64,000 nt of DNA from Nocardiopsis coralli (GCF_014892575.1 NZ_JADBGI010000005.1:1-64000); one strand, 5' to 3'; positions 16,762-26,066 are shown, numbered from the stretch's first letter. Program-made: numbers and translations. The notes: generated from the sequence alone by a model not told the origin.

Positions 16762-17667
16762 ATGAGTTGCTGTGGTCCTGCGCGTGAGACGGCCGGCCCG
16801 CGGCCCGGGGGCCCGGCGGGCGCAGACACAGCGGTGCTGGAACGCCTGGCCGCGGCCGCCGACGGTGAACTGCGCATGGTCGGCCTGGCCGGCGGTGCCT
16901 TCCTCATGGGGAGCACCGACCGGTTCGCCTACCCGGAGGACGGCGAGGGCCCGGTGCGCGAGGTGCACGTGGCGCCGTTCGCCATCGCACCCACGACGGT
17001 GACCGTGGCCGAGTTCGCCGCCTTCGTGCACGACACCGGGTACCGCACCGACGCCGAGGAACACGGGGACTCCCTCGTGTTCCAGGGCCTGCTGCCCGAA
17101 GCGCTGCGCGACCGCGCGCCGGCGGTGGAGGCGACACCGTGGTGGCGCCAGGTCGGGGGCGCCTGCTGGCACCGCCCCGAGGGCCCCGGTTCCTCGGCCG
17201 AGAGGCGCGCACGCCACCCCGTCACCCACGTCTCGCAGCGCGACGCGAACGCCTACGCCGAGTGGGTCGGTGGCCGGCTGCCGTCCGAGGCCGAGTGGGA
17301 GTTCGCTTCCCGCGGCGGCCTCGAACAGCAGCCCTTCCCCTGGGGCGGGGAACGGGAACCGGGCGGACAGGTGCGCATGAACACCTTCCCCGGCCGGTTC
17401 CCGGACGGCCCGACCGGCCCGGTCGGCGCCATGGCCGCGGACTCCTTCGAACCCAACGGCTACGGCCTGTACAACACCACCGGCAACGTGTGGGAGTGGA
17501 CCTCCGGCGTGTTCGGCGCGGACGACCCGCGCCCCGTGCTGCGCGGCGGGTCGTACATGTGCCACGCGTCGTACTGCCGCCGGTACCGCACCTCGGCGCG
17601 CACCGCGGTGACCGCGGACACGAGCCTGGGGCACACGGGGTTCCGCCTGGCCGTGGACGCCGGCTGA
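16762..17667 (+). CDS. Formylglycine-generating enzyme (sulfatase activator)
   Basis: A 301-residue FGE-sulfatase domain protein. It would oxidise the active-site cysteine of the neighbouring sulfatase to C-alpha-formylglycine. The diagnostic C-terminal pair is present in YMCHASYCRRYR (two cysteines five apart, matching the copper-binding/catalytic Cys pair of aerobic FGEs), as are GGAFLMGSTD near the N terminus, RLPSEAEWEFASRGG and GNVWEWTSGVF. No signal peptide is seen, so maturation should be cytosolic. AAGGGG precedes the ATG by 5 bases. The divergent pairing with the sulfatase makes functional coupling very likely. Confidence 0.93.
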   Translation: MSCCGPARETAGPRPGGPAGADTAVLERLAAAADGELRMVGLAGGAFLMGSTDRFAYPEDGEGPVREVHVAPFAIAPTTVTVAEFAAFVHDTGYRTDAEEHGDSLVFQGLLPEALRDRAPAVEATPWWRQVGGACWHRPEGPGSSAERRARHPVTHVSQRDANAYAEWVGGRLPSEAEWEFASRGGLEQQPFPWGGEREPGGQVRMNTFPGRFPDGPTGPVGAMAADSFEPNGYGLYNTTGNVWEWTSGVFGADDPRPVLRGGSYMCHASYCRRYRTSARTAVTADTSLGHTGFRLAVDAG

Positions 17668-17692
17668 CCGGTCGGGCCGGGTTCCCGGGCCG

Positions 17693-19759
17693 TCAGCGGC
17701 GCTCACGCTCGGCCCCGGTGTCCGGATCGGTGTCGGGCCCGGCGCCCGTCACCGGCTCGGGCTCGGCACCGGTCTCGGGCCCGGGTTCGGCGGCGGGCTC
17801 GCAGATCTCGCCGGTGGCCGCGTCGTACCCGTCGGCCCACTCCCCGGTCCCGAAGTCGTAGTCGACCGGTTCGCCCTCCTCGTTGGTGCGCCGGTACCAC
17901 TCGGTGTAACTCTCGTCGGTGGAGTCGATGTCGGCACCTGCACCGTTGCCCGGGCGGGACTCGACGACCTTCAGCGAGAAGTCGTCGCCGTAGCGTTCCA
18001 CGCCCTCGGTCACGGCGTTGTTCACCGCGGTCTCGACGTAGCGCATGCGCAGTGCGAGCGGGTCGGTTCGCAGTTCCTTGAACCACGCGACGATCGCGGC
18101 GACCAGGATGAGGGCGAACGGGACCGCCGTGACGATCACGAGTTGCTGCAGGCCCTCCAGGGCCATCGCATCACCGAGGAGCAGCATCACGATCGCGATC
18201 CCCGACATGACCAGGCCCCAGAAGACGACCACCCAGCGGCGGGGCTTCTGGTCGCCCTGCGTGGTGAGCATGCCCATCACGACCGACGCGGAGTCGGCGG
18301 CGGTGACGAAGAAGATCGCCAGCACGACGATCACGACGTAGGGAAGCCAGCCGATGTAGGGCAGGTTGCCGATGACGGAGAAGAGCACCTCCGGCGGCGG
18401 GGTGTCGGCGCCGAGTCCCTCCGCGCCGTCCCGGTACATCCAGATGGAGGTACCGCCCATCACCGCGTAGGCGATGAAGAGCAGCGACGAGGGGATGAGG
18501 ATCGTCCCGAGGGTGAACTGGCGGATACTGCGGCCGCGGGAGATGCGGGCGAGGAAGATGCCGACAAACGGCGACCAGGAGATCCACCAGGCCCAGTAGT
18601 AGACGGTCCACGTGGACTGGAACTCCTGCGTCTCCCCGCCCCACGAGAGCGAGCGGCCCATCATGTCGAACAGGGACCCGATGTACTCCATGACCGCCGA
18701 GGGGAGCAGGTTCAGGAGGAACAGCGATGGGCCGGCGAAGAACACGATCGCGATCATGCCGATCGTGAGCACGATGTTGATGTTCGACAGGTAGCGGATG
18801 CCGCGGGCCACACCCGAGACGGCCGAGACGACGAACGCGACGGTCAGGATCGCGATGATGACGACCAGGGCGCTGTTGGTGAGCTCACCGGCGCCCGAGA
18901 CGATGGTGACGCCCGCGCCGATCTGCATCGCCGCGATACCGAGGGCGGCGGCCGTGCCGAAGAGGGTCGCGATGATCGCGAAGACGTCGACGAGCTTGCC
19001 GGCGAAACCCTCGGTGAGCCGCTGCCCGAACAGGGCCCGGAAGATCGACGACATGAGCAGGGACCGGCCGCGGCGGTAGGCCGCGTAGGCGACGGCGCCG
19101 CCGACCAGGGCGTAGAACGCCCACGCGTGGAAGCCCCAGTGGAAGTACATCTGGGCCATGGCCGTGTGCAGGGCCTCGGTCGACTCGGGTTCCTCGGTCA
19201 TCGGGGGAGGGGAGATGAAATAACCGAGCGGTTCGGAGGGGCCCCAGAACAGGACCGCGACGCCCAGGCCTGCGGCGAAGAGCATGGCCACCCACGAGAA
19301 CGTGCTGAACTCGGGTTTTTCGCCGTCCTTGCCGAGCGGGATCCTGCCGTAGCGGGAGAGGGCGATGCCCACCGTCGAGGCGAGCACGATGATCGCCACG
19401 GCGTTGAACATCCAGCCGAGGTTGTCGGTCGCCCAGAAGAAGGCCGTCTCGGAGACCGCGGCGACGTTCTGGGGCGACCAGATGCCCCAGGCGACGAAGG
19501 CGACCGTCAGCGATCCGGCGATCGCGAACACGAGCCGGTCGATCCGGTAGCGGCGGCGCTGCTCGTCGATGGGGATGCCCGGGACGAGGACCGGGTGTGT
19601 GTCGTGGGGGTACTTGGGACGCCGGTAGTCGAGGCTCGCGAACGCGGAGTTCCCGGTCCGCCGCTGGGGGTTCGGTCCTACCCCGTCCTCTGTGGTGTTC
19701 TTGTTCGGTTCTTGAGGGTTGTGCGGCTGCCCTAGGCCTTTGTTCGGGTTTTCGGGCAT
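17693..19759 (-). CDS. BCCT-family betaine/carnitine/choline transporter
   Basis: A 688-residue secondary transporter with 12 predicted helices. The conserved BCCT tryptophan-rich segment is visible (WTVYYWAWWISWSPFVGIFLARISRGRSIRQF split over helix 8), with MYFHWGFHAWAFYALVGG earlier. Long hydrophilic N- and C-terminal tails, the latter acidic and ending in a Glu/Pro/Thr-rich low-complexity tail, could act in osmosensing as in BetP-type carriers. The ATG at 19759 has GAGGAGG upstream and starts MPENPNKGLG; the longer frame would be arginine-rich. Placed beside choline-sulfatase and FGE, it is a candidate importer of choline, choline-O-sulfate or betaine. Confidence 0.92.
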   Translation of the reverse strand: MPENPNKGLGQPHNPQEPNKNTTEDGVGPNPQRRTGNSAFASLDYRRPKYPHDTHPVLVPGIPIDEQRRRYRIDRLVFAIAGSLTVAFVAWGIWSPQNVAAVSETAFFWATDNLGWMFNAVAIIVLASTVGIALSRYGRIPLGKDGEKPEFSTFSWVAMLFAAGLGVAVLFWGPSEPLGYFISPPPMTEEPESTEALHTAMAQMYFHWGFHAWAFYALVGGAVAYAAYRRGRSLLMSSIFRALFGQRLTEGFAGKLVDVFAIIATLFGTAAALGIAAMQIGAGVTIVSGAGELTNSALVVIIAILTVAFVVSAVSGVARGIRYLSNINIVLTIGMIAIVFFAGPSLFLLNLLPSAVMEYIGSLFDMMGRSLSWGGETQEFQSTWTVYYWAWWISWSPFVGIFLARISRGRSIRQFTLGTILIPSSLLFIAYAVMGGTSIWMYRDGAEGLGADTPPPEVLFSVIGNLPYIGWLPYVVIVVLAIFFVTAADSASVVMGMLTTQGDQKPRRWVVVFWGLVMSGIAIVMLLLGDAMALEGLQQLVIVTAVPFALILVAAIVAWFKELRTDPLALRMRYVETAVNNAVTEGVERYGDDFSLKVVESRPGNGAGADIDSTDESYTEWYRRTNEEGEPVDYDFGTGEWADGYDAATGEICEPAAEPGPETGAEPEPVTGAGPDTDPDTGAERERR

Positions 19760-20539
19760 GACAAAAACAGCCTCCTCAGGAGTCTTCGAGCGGAGATGCA
19801 GAACGGGCCCGGAAAGGCGCGCACGCACGTCGAAAGAAGGGAGCAGAAAGATTGGGGAACCGGCAGCGGAATCGCCGGGTTCCGGCAGAGGCGGGAGGCT
19901 TCGGCGAGCACGACGGAAAGGTGTGCACGCACCTCTGCGCATGGTGAGAACGGCATGCGTCAGGCGTCATTGCCGACGGTGCCGGATCGATGTCCCGGGG
20001 CGGACCGGTTACGGTTCGCCGCCCGACCAGCCGATCGCCACGCCTGCCCACGAGTCGTTCTCGTGGCCGACCGTGTCGGTGGCGGCGTGAGAGCCGACCC
20101 GGTCACGGAGCGCGGCCAGGGGCCCCTGGCGCTCCGCGGACCCGCGCCCGTCGCGGCGCTGTGTCGGCGATCGGAATTCGGACATATGCGACACACAGTA
20201 ACTGTGGATTGAGGCGCCTGTCAACTGCGGAATCGGAATCCGCCGTGCGCGTGTCTCTTTCCGGGGTTCTGCGGAAAGCGCGGCCGGCATTCCTCCTGTG
20301 GTCGGGGCATTTCCGGGCGCCGTGTCCGTCGCGGTCCATGTATGCGTTGTCGGCAAAGGGCCCTGATTGCCCGGTTTGCGAAGGTCTGTCGGGGTGGCGT
20401 GTGTCGGCGCCGGCGGCGGGTTCTGGTCCGCGTGTGCCACCCGGGCCGCATCTAACCCCCTAACTCCGTTTGACAGGTTAGTCGAGCGGTGGTCGACTGC
20501 ACCCCTAACCAGTCAAAGCTACTGAAGGGGTTAGATCTG
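19760..20539. other. Long intergenic region
   Basis: Nearly 800 bp between divergent genes. The open frames have no recognisable domains and poor codon character, so I call no gene. Features seen are the CTAACCCC motif cluster at its right end (20452-20534) and presumably the BCCT promoter at its left end, which I cannot place. Confidence 0.5.
20452..20534 (+). promoter_or_regulatory. Cluster of CTAACC/GGTTAG motifs upstream of the hydrolase gene
   Basis: The word CTAAC(CCC) or its complement occurs five times in 83 bp: 20452-20459, 20459-20464, 20476-20481 (GGTTAG), 20502-20510 (CCCCTAACC) and 20527-20534 (GGGGTTAG, overlapping the ribosome site). A TTGACA hexamer at 20470-20475 may be the -35 box. 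This looks like a multi-site operator for a regulator, which is not encoded next to it. Confidence 0.55.
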
Positions 20540-21436
20540 ATGGTTGCAGGTCACCACCGGTTCACCGAGGTCGACGGGCACAGGGTCTTCTACCGCGAGG
20601 CCGGCCCTCGTGACGCCCCGGTGGTCGTGCTGCTCCACGGCTATCCGACGAGCTCGTTCATGTTCCGCGCCCTCATCCCGGAGCTCGCCGAGCACTACCG
20701 CGTCGTGGCGCCGGACCACATCGGCTTCGGGCTCTCCGACGCGCCGGGTGTCGACGAGTTCGACTACACCTTCGACAGCCTTGCCCAGATCACCGCCGCC
20801 CTCCTGTCGAAGCTGGGCATCACCGAGTACGCGGTCTACGTGCAGGACTACGGTGCCCCCGTCGCCTGGCGGCTCGCGCTGGCGGACCCCTCGGCGGTCA
20901 CGGCGATCATCAGCCAGAGCGGCAACGCCTACGACGAGGGTTTCGTGGACGGCTTCTGGAAGGACGTGTGGGCCTACGCGCAGAACCCCGACGAGCGGAC
21001 CGAGTCCGCGGTCCGGTCCGCGCTCACCCGTGAAGCGGTCGAATGGCAGTACCTGCACGGTGTCCCCGACCCGACACTGGTCGACCCGGAGGTCTGGGAA
21101 CACGACCTCGCCCTGCTCTCCCGTCCGGGGAACGACCTGGTCCAGCTCCGGCTCCTGCGCGACTACGCCACCAACCCGCCCCTGTACCCGCGGCTGCACG
21201 AGTACTTCCGCATCTTCCGGGTGCCGCTCCTGGCCGTGTGGGGCGAGAACGACCGGATCTTCGGCCCCGCCGGCGCCGAGGCCTTCGCCCGGGACCTCCC
21301 CGACGCACAGATCGAACTGCTGCCCGGCGGTCACTTCCTGCTCGAGACCCACCTCGACGAGGTCGCCGCGCTGATCCGCCCCTTCCTCGCCTCAGCGCTG
21401 GGACCGCGCCAGGTGCCACGCGCGCAGAGGGCATGA
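20540..21436 (+). CDS. Alpha/beta hydrolase (epoxide hydrolase / haloalkane dehalogenase-like)
   Basis: A 298-residue alpha/beta-hydrolase. The oxyanion motif LLHGYPTSSFMFR, the APDHIGFGLSDAP segment and the nucleophile elbow VQDYGAPVAWRLA (Asp nucleophile in the x-D-x-G-x position) are those of epoxide hydrolases and haloalkane dehalogenases. The late acidic and His positions are in LLAVWGENDRIFGPAG and LLPGGHFLLETH. The ATG at 20540 with GAAGGGG upstream is preferred to an earlier in-frame codon that lies within the motif cluster. Substrate cannot be assigned. Confidence 0.88.
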   Translation: MVAGHHRFTEVDGHRVFYREAGPRDAPVVVLLHGYPTSSFMFRALIPELAEHYRVVAPDHIGFGLSDAPGVDEFDYTFDSLAQITAALLSKLGITEYAVYVQDYGAPVAWRLALADPSAVTAIISQSGNAYDEGFVDGFWKDVWAYAQNPDERTESAVRSALTREAVEWQYLHGVPDPTLVDPEVWEHDLALLSRPGNDLVQLRLLRDYATNPPLYPRLHEYFRIFRVPLLAVWGENDRIFGPAGAEAFARDLPDAQIELLPGGHFLLETHLDEVAALIRPFLASALGPRQVPRAQRA

Positions 21437-21483
21437 GCGCTTCCGCGCGGCGCCGAGCGGGGGCCGGTGCCGCGCGGGCCCGT

Positions 21484-22887
21484 TCAGCAGGCGCCCTCCT
21501 CCTCGTCCTCGGCGGTGACACCGTCGAGGTCCTCGGTGACGGACAGGTCGCTCCCCGGGTCCGATCTCTCGGCGAACCCGTCCCAGTCGACGCCGGTGAC
21601 CAGTTCGAGCGTTCCCTCCAGCCCGTCGGCCTCCTCCGTCTGCGGGGTGTTCTCGAGGGAACCCGCCAGCAGCTCCGCGGCCGCCTCCTCACCGGGGCCG
21701 TGGAAGACCGTGGTGGCCTCGGGAGCACGCTCCTCGGGGTTGCCCGTCCCGGTGACCTCGTAGCCCTCCCCGGTCAGGAACGCCTCGACCTCCGAGGCCA
21801 GCCCGTCGATGTCGGTGTTGTTGACGATCTCGACGGAGACGTCGGAGGGGTCGACCGAGCCGTCCCCGTCCGGGGCCTCGTCTTCCTGGTCGGCGGTCAG
21901 GTCCGCCCCCTCGTTGATCGCCGCGAACAGCTCCGGGGCCTCGGGGCCCATGGCCAGGCGGTTTTCGTTCTCGGGGTGGGCCTCGGTGGGGACCGTGACG
22001 AACTGGACCTGGTCCAGGTCGATCTCCCGCAGGGAGACCGCGATGTCGGCCATGGTGTCGACGGACAGGTCGTCGTCGGTGGTGATGGAGTCGGTCACCG
22101 CGCCGAGGAACTCGGTCACCGTCGCAGGGTTGCGCATGACCTCGCTGCTGAGGGCTTCGCGCAGCATCGCGCCCATGAACTCCTGCTGGCGGTCGATCCG
22201 GGACAGGTCGCTGCCGTCGCCCTGGGCGTAGCGCGAGCGCACGAAACCCAGCGAGTCCTCGCCGTCCAGGACCTGGAGTCCGGCGTCCAGCTCCAGCTGG
22301 GCCTTGGGGTCGTCGACGGGTTCGGGGACACACATCTCGACCCCGCCGAGGGCGTCCACCATGTCCTTGAACCCGATGAAGTCCATCATGACGAAGTGGT
22401 CCAGGTGCACCCCCGTGACCTCCTCGACCGCCCTCCACTGGCATCCCACCCCGCCGAAGGTCATGGCGGAGCTGATCATGCCCTCCTGCGGCGACATGCC
22501 CTCGTAGCCGTCGCCCGGATCGCAGCCCGGCAGGTCGACCACGAGGTCGCGGGGCAGGTTCACCAGCGTGGCGGCGCCGCTGTCGACGTCGATACTGGCG
22601 ATGAGCATCGTGTCGGCGCGCTCGCCCTCGGCGTCCCCGTAGTCGGCGTTGTCGCCCGTGCGCACGTCGGAGCCGAGCACGAGGAGGTTCATGATGCCGT
22701 CCACGTCCACCGGCCTCTCGCCCCACTCGTCGGTGTCCACCTCGGTGGTCGTGACGTTGCCGACCAGGCCCTGGTACCAGCCGTAGCCGGCCAGACTCAC
22801 GATGACGGCCAGTGCGGTAGCGGCACAGGCGATCCACTGCAGGGTGGACAGCCGGGACGCGCCCCGGGCGGAGCGTTCTTCGAGCAT
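21484..22887 (-). CDS. LCP (LytR-CpsA-Psr) family protein
   Basis: A 467-residue type II membrane protein. After a short cytoplasmic start (MLEERSARGASRLSTLQ) comes one helix (WIACAATALAVIVSLAGYG), then the LCP domain: MNLLVLGSDVR, ADTMLIASIDVDSGAATLVN, NLPRDLVVDLPGC, and the conserved VRSRYAQGDGSDLSRIDRQQ. LCP enzymes transfer undecaprenyl-linked glycopolymers (teichoic acid, arabinogalactan and similar) to peptidoglycan outside the cell. The C terminus (about 375-460) contains a LytR_C-like domain (VSVEIVNNTDIDGLASEVEAFL) and ends in an acidic tail. A GTG 69 bp further upstream is an alternative start. The gene shares a CTGAA-type element with the adjacent PepSY/two-component genes, so it may be in their regulon. 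Confidence 0.9.
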   Translation of the reverse strand: MLEERSARGASRLSTLQWIACAATALAVIVSLAGYGWYQGLVGNVTTTEVDTDEWGERPVDVDGIMNLLVLGSDVRTGDNADYGDAEGERADTMLIASIDVDSGAATLVNLPRDLVVDLPGCDPGDGYEGMSPQEGMISSAMTFGGVGCQWRAVEEVTGVHLDHFVMMDFIGFKDMVDALGGVEMCVPEPVDDPKAQLELDAGLQVLDGEDSLGFVRSRYAQGDGSDLSRIDRQQEFMGAMLREALSSEVMRNPATVTEFLGAVTDSITTDDDLSVDTMADIAVSLREIDLDQVQFVTVPTEAHPENENRLAMGPEAPELFAAINEGADLTADQEDEAPDGDGSVDPSDVSVEIVNNTDIDGLASEVEAFLTGEGYEVTGTGNPEERAPEATTVFHGPGEEAAAELLAGSLENTPQTEEADGLEGTLELVTGVDWDGFAERSDPGSDLSVTEDLDGVTAEDEEEGAC

Positions 22888-23115
22888 GAGGTGGCAGAGC
22901 TTTCGGTGGAGCGGGCGAGTGGAATCGCAGAACTGTTTCCGGCCGAAGGGCGCCACCGAACTCGGGTTCTTTTTGCGACCGCGACGAGTTCACGTGATTT
23001 CCGAGCCGGAACGGGTTCCGAACGGGCCGGTTCGAAAAATGCGCGCAAGGCAGGGCCGGGCCCTCATGCGCGCCGAACGGCCCCGCCCAGCGTGTCAACG
23101 ATTACTGAATCAAGG

Positions 23116-23144
23116 CTGAAACGATCCTGAAGCCCCTCTTCAGG
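23116..23144. promoter_or_regulatory. CTGAA-repeat element, copy 1
   Basis: Pattern CTGAAA-N2-ATCCTGAAG-N6-TTCAGG over 29 bp. The two CTGAA words start 11 bp apart in direct orientation, followed by the inverted TTCAGG. It lies 229 bp upstream of the LCP start. Eleven-base direct repeats are the usual architecture of OmpR/PhoB-family sites, and such a regulator is encoded at 24011. Confidence 0.55.
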
Positions 23145-23160
23145 TGAACCCCGGGACCCG

Positions 23161-23850
23161 TCAGTCGCCCGGGCGGATGTCGACGACCTCACCGGAGTGA
23201 TCGAGGAGCACGTCGTAGGAGCGCCCGTCGGGGCTCCGCACAGCGATCTCCCAGCCGTCCTCGCCGGTGCGCTCGACACCGGTCGCACGCGCGCCGTCCC
23301 CGACCGCGTCCTCGGCGGCGGCGCGGGCGGATTCCCGGTCGGCCTCGGCCCGCGGCCCGGTGTCCTCCCACGGGGCAGGACCCCCGCCGGGGTCGCGCAA
23401 CGAACGCCCGTTGATGGTGAAGACATCGGCCTCGTCGCGGCCGTCCTCCCCGCTCGCGTCGTAGCGCACGCCGAGCGTCACGTCGGAACCGTCCAGGGAA
23501 CGCAGCTCCTCCAGGACCGGATCGGCGACCCCGTCGGCGTCGAAGTCCTCCAGGACGGGATCGGTGAGCAGCCACGCGCGGGGGCCGAAGTCGACCCCGA
23601 CACCCGCGCCGTACCAATCGTCGGGGCCGTCCCCCGAGCGCAGCTCACCGACCAGCTGTTCCAGGCCCTCGACCGGTACGGACTCGCCCTCTCCGCCGGG
23701 TTCGGGCAGTGAGGGGGCGCCGGTGAACCCGTCGAGGTGCACCGTCTCGACCGTGTGTTCCGGGTCCTCGGAGAAGACCAGGCGCCCACCGACGCCCAGG
23801 ACCGTCGCCGCCACCACACAGGCGGCGAGCACGGTCGTTCTTCGTCGCAT
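23161..23850 (-). CDS. Exported PepSY-like protein beside the two-component system
   Basis: A 229-residue protein with an N-terminal export or anchor signal (MRRRTTVLAACVVAATVLGVGG) and no lipobox. The C-terminal ~65 residues read as a PepSY-type unit (AAEDAVGDGARATGVERT, WEIAVRSPDGRSYDVLLDHSGEVVDI); the middle holds EF-hand-like DFDADGVADPVLEELR. PepSY proteins next to OmpR-type two-component systems are common in actinobacteria and are thought to modulate the sensor kinase outside the membrane. It is divergent from the response-regulator gene and shares its promoter region and CTGAA-repeat element. Confidence 0.75.
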   Translation of the reverse strand: MRRRTTVLAACVVAATVLGVGGRLVFSEDPEHTVETVHLDGFTGAPSLPEPGGEGESVPVEGLEQLVGELRSGDGPDDWYGAGVGVDFGPRAWLLTDPVLEDFDADGVADPVLEELRSLDGSDVTLGVRYDASGEDGRDEADVFTINGRSLRDPGGGPAPWEDTGPRAEADRESARAAAEDAVGDGARATGVERTGEDGWEIAVRSPDGRSYDVLLDHSGEVVDIRPGD

Positions 23851-23913
23851 CGTCGTTCCTTATACGGTGGGTGCGGACAGGTTCCCATTGTTCACGGGCC
23901 CGATGACGGGTCC

Positions 23914-23942
23914 CTGAAAACATCCTGAAGATCGAATTCAGG
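23914..23942. promoter_or_regulatory. CTGAA-repeat element, copy 2
   Basis: The same pattern as at 23116-23144: CTGAAA-N2-ATCCTGAAG-N6-TTCAGG, with 22 of 29 positions identical by eye. It lies in the divergent promoter region, 64 bp from the PepSY-like start and 69 bp from the response-regulator start, which suggests autoregulation. Confidence 0.6.
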
Positions 23943-24010
23943 TTTCTTTTGTCGTGGGCCGGCATTCTTTCCGTGCCGGGGCGGCCGAGCGGGCAGGGGG
24001 ATGCAACGCG

Positions 24011-24670
24011 GTGTCGATTCTGTTGGTCGAGGACGAGGCGGGCATCGTCTCCTTCGTGCAGCGCGGGCTGGAGAGCGCCGGGCACCAGGTGCTGACCGCC
24101 TCCGACGGTGTGGACGGGTTGATCCTGGCGCAGTCCTCCGACGTCGACCTCGTCATCCTGGACCTCGGGTTGCCGGGCCTGCCCGGTGAGGAGGTCCTGC
24201 GCCGACTGCGCCGTCGCCGTCCTTCCGTACCGGTGATCGTACTGACCGCGAAGGACGCGGTGAGCGACCGCGTCGCCAACCTCGACGCCGGCGCGGACGA
24301 CTACACCGTCAAGCCGTTCAGCCTGAACGAACTGCTGGCCAGGGTCCGGGCCCGGTTGCGCACCAGCGGCCAGGAACGCGGTGATGCCCTGGCCGCAGGG
24401 GGCGTGACACTGGACTTCGGGGGACACGTGGCCCACGTGGACGGGACCGCCATCACCCTGTCGGCCCGGGAGTTCGCCCTGTTGGCGGTCTTCATCCGCC
24501 ACCCCGGACAGGTGTTCTCCCGGCCCCAGCTCCTGGACCTGGTGTGGGGGTACGACTTCGAGGGCGCCTCCAACGTCGTCGAGGTCTACGTCAGCCAGCT
24601 GAGGCGCAAACTCGGCGCCGACCGTATCCAGACGGTGCGCGGTGTCGGTTACCGCCTGAACGGCCGAGGG
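24011..24670 (+). CDS. OmpR-family response regulator
   Basis: A 219-residue two-domain regulator, followed by the stop codon that overlaps the kinase start. The receiver domain starts VSILLVEDEAGIV (acidic pocket), has the phospho-acceptor Asp in VDLVILDLGLPG and the conserved Lys in DYTVKPFSLNEL. The winged-helix output domain follows (LSAREFALLAVFIRHPGQVFSR to SQLRRKLGADRIQTVRGVGYRL). The GTG at 24011 has GGGGG 10 bases before it; the longer frame would add a non-conserved N terminus. It is cotranscribed with the kinase (GTGA overlap) and probably binds the CTGAA-repeat elements. Confidence 0.92.
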
Positions 24671-26043
24671 TGAACCTCGCCGGCCGCCTGATCCTGCGGT
24701 CGCTGTTGGTCATGGCCTTGGTGATCGGTGGCATCACTGCTCTGACCTACGAACTGGTGCAGGTCTCGGGGCGCAACGACGTGGACGAGCTGTTGCAGCA
24801 GGAGGCCGAGTTCCTGAGCGACGCGCTCGGCGAGGAGCTGCCCGCCGCGGCCGGGCTGGACGGCGTGGTGTCGGGCCCCGAGGCAGAGGAGGCCGCACGC
24901 CAGGCACTGACCGTGCGCCCCAGCGGGGAGCGGCACGTGTCGTCGGTGCACGCCAACGGGGTCCGGTTGCAGAGCACGGGCGGTCCGTCCAGGGCGGCGG
25001 CCCTCATGCGCGGCGACGACGCACCCCGGCCGGAGCCCGGGGCCGTGCGCACCGAGCACACGGACGCCGGGCCTATGCGTGTGCTCGACACCGCCGTCAC
25101 CGACGGGACCGGACGGCAGGTCGCGGTGATCAGCCTCGCCTCGCCCTTGGACACGGTCCACGACAAGGCCACCACCGTCCTGCTGGTCGCCTCTGCGGCC
25201 GGTGCCCTCGGCCTCGGCGTGGGCGGGACGACGTTGTGGTTGGTGGTGCGCCGGACCCTCGCACCGGTACGCACGGTCTCCGCGGCCGCGAAGGAGATCC
25301 GCCCGACCGACCTGGCCACACGTGTCCCCGTACCGGACACCGACGACGAGATCGCCGAACTGGCCACCGAGATCAACCAGATGCTCACCCGCATCGAACA
25401 GGCCGACGACACCCGGCGCCGGTACCTGGCGGCCATCTCCCACGAGGTCCGCACGCCGCTGGCGGTCGCCAAGGGGCACCTGGAGCTGTTGGGCGGTCCC
25501 GAGGCGGACGTCGTGCACGCCGAACTCGACCGGTTGCGGCAGGTGTTGGAGGACCTCATGGCCGTGGCACGCGGGGGCGACGAGATCGACGCCCACCGCG
25601 GTCCGGTCTTCCTCCCCGACGTCGTGGAGGCCGTACGCGCCCGCGTGAGCTCCCTGCCCCACGCACGCTCCGTCGTGTTCGAGGAGGCTTCGCCCCAGGT
25701 CGTGCTGGGCGATCAGGACCGGTTGGAACAGTGCCTCATGAACCTGGTCTCCAACGCCGTGGACCACAACCCGCCGGACGTGACCGTCACGGTGGCCGCC
25801 CGTGCGGAGGCCGGTACTGCGGTCCTGACGGTCGCGGACGACGGGAACGGGATCGACCCCGGTCTGCTTCCGCACGTGTTCGAACCGTTCGTGACGACTC
25901 GCTCCGACGCATCGGGCGGGCTGTCCGGTCTGGGGCTGGCGATCGTCCAGGCGCGCGTGCGGGCGCAAGGGGGAGAGGTCGACATCGACAGCGGCCCCGA
26001 GGGGAGCTCGGTGCACATCCGCCTGCCCCTCGCCACCGCGTGA
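24670..26043 (+). CDS. Sensor histidine kinase (HAMP, HisKA, HATPase)
   Basis: A 457-residue membrane kinase starting at the GTG that overlaps the response-regulator stop. Helix 1 is at about 8-30 (LLVMALVIGGITALTYELV), an extracytoplasmic sensor region follows, and helix 2 is at about 160-190 (TTVLLVASAAGALGLGVGG). A HAMP linker (RRTLAPVRTVSAAAKEI) precedes the H-box (AISHEVRTPLAVAKGHLELL), N-box (NLVSNAVDHN), G1 (DDGNGID) and G2 (GGLSGLGLAIV). With the divergent PepSY-like protein it forms a typical three-part envelope-sensing locus. The signal is unknown. Confidence 0.92.
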   Translation: MNLAGRLILRSLLVMALVIGGITALTYELVQVSGRNDVDELLQQEAEFLSDALGEELPAAAGLDGVVSGPEAEEAARQALTVRPSGERHVSSVHANGVRLQSTGGPSRAAALMRGDDAPRPEPGAVRTEHTDAGPMRVLDTAVTDGTGRQVAVISLASPLDTVHDKATTVLLVASAAGALGLGVGGTTLWLVVRRTLAPVRTVSAAAKEIRPTDLATRVPVPDTDDEIAELATEINQMLTRIEQADDTRRRYLAAISHEVRTPLAVAKGHLELLGGPEADVVHAELDRLRQVLEDLMAVARGGDEIDAHRGPVFLPDVVEAVRARVSSLPHARSVVFEEASPQVVLGDQDRLEQCLMNLVSNAVDHNPPDVTVTVAARAEAGTAVLTVADDGNGIDPGLLPHVFEPFVTTRSDASGGLSGLGLAIVQARVRAQGGEVDIDSGPEGSSVHIRLPLATA

Positions 26044-26066
26044 CCACGGGGGCGCGAGGGTCCAGG

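Noticed and set aside
20009..20440. Open frames in the gap between the BCCT and hydrolase genes, including a possible 58-residue product starting MSEFRSPTQRR
   Set aside because: No ribosome site, no recognised family, weak codon pattern; kept as intergenic.
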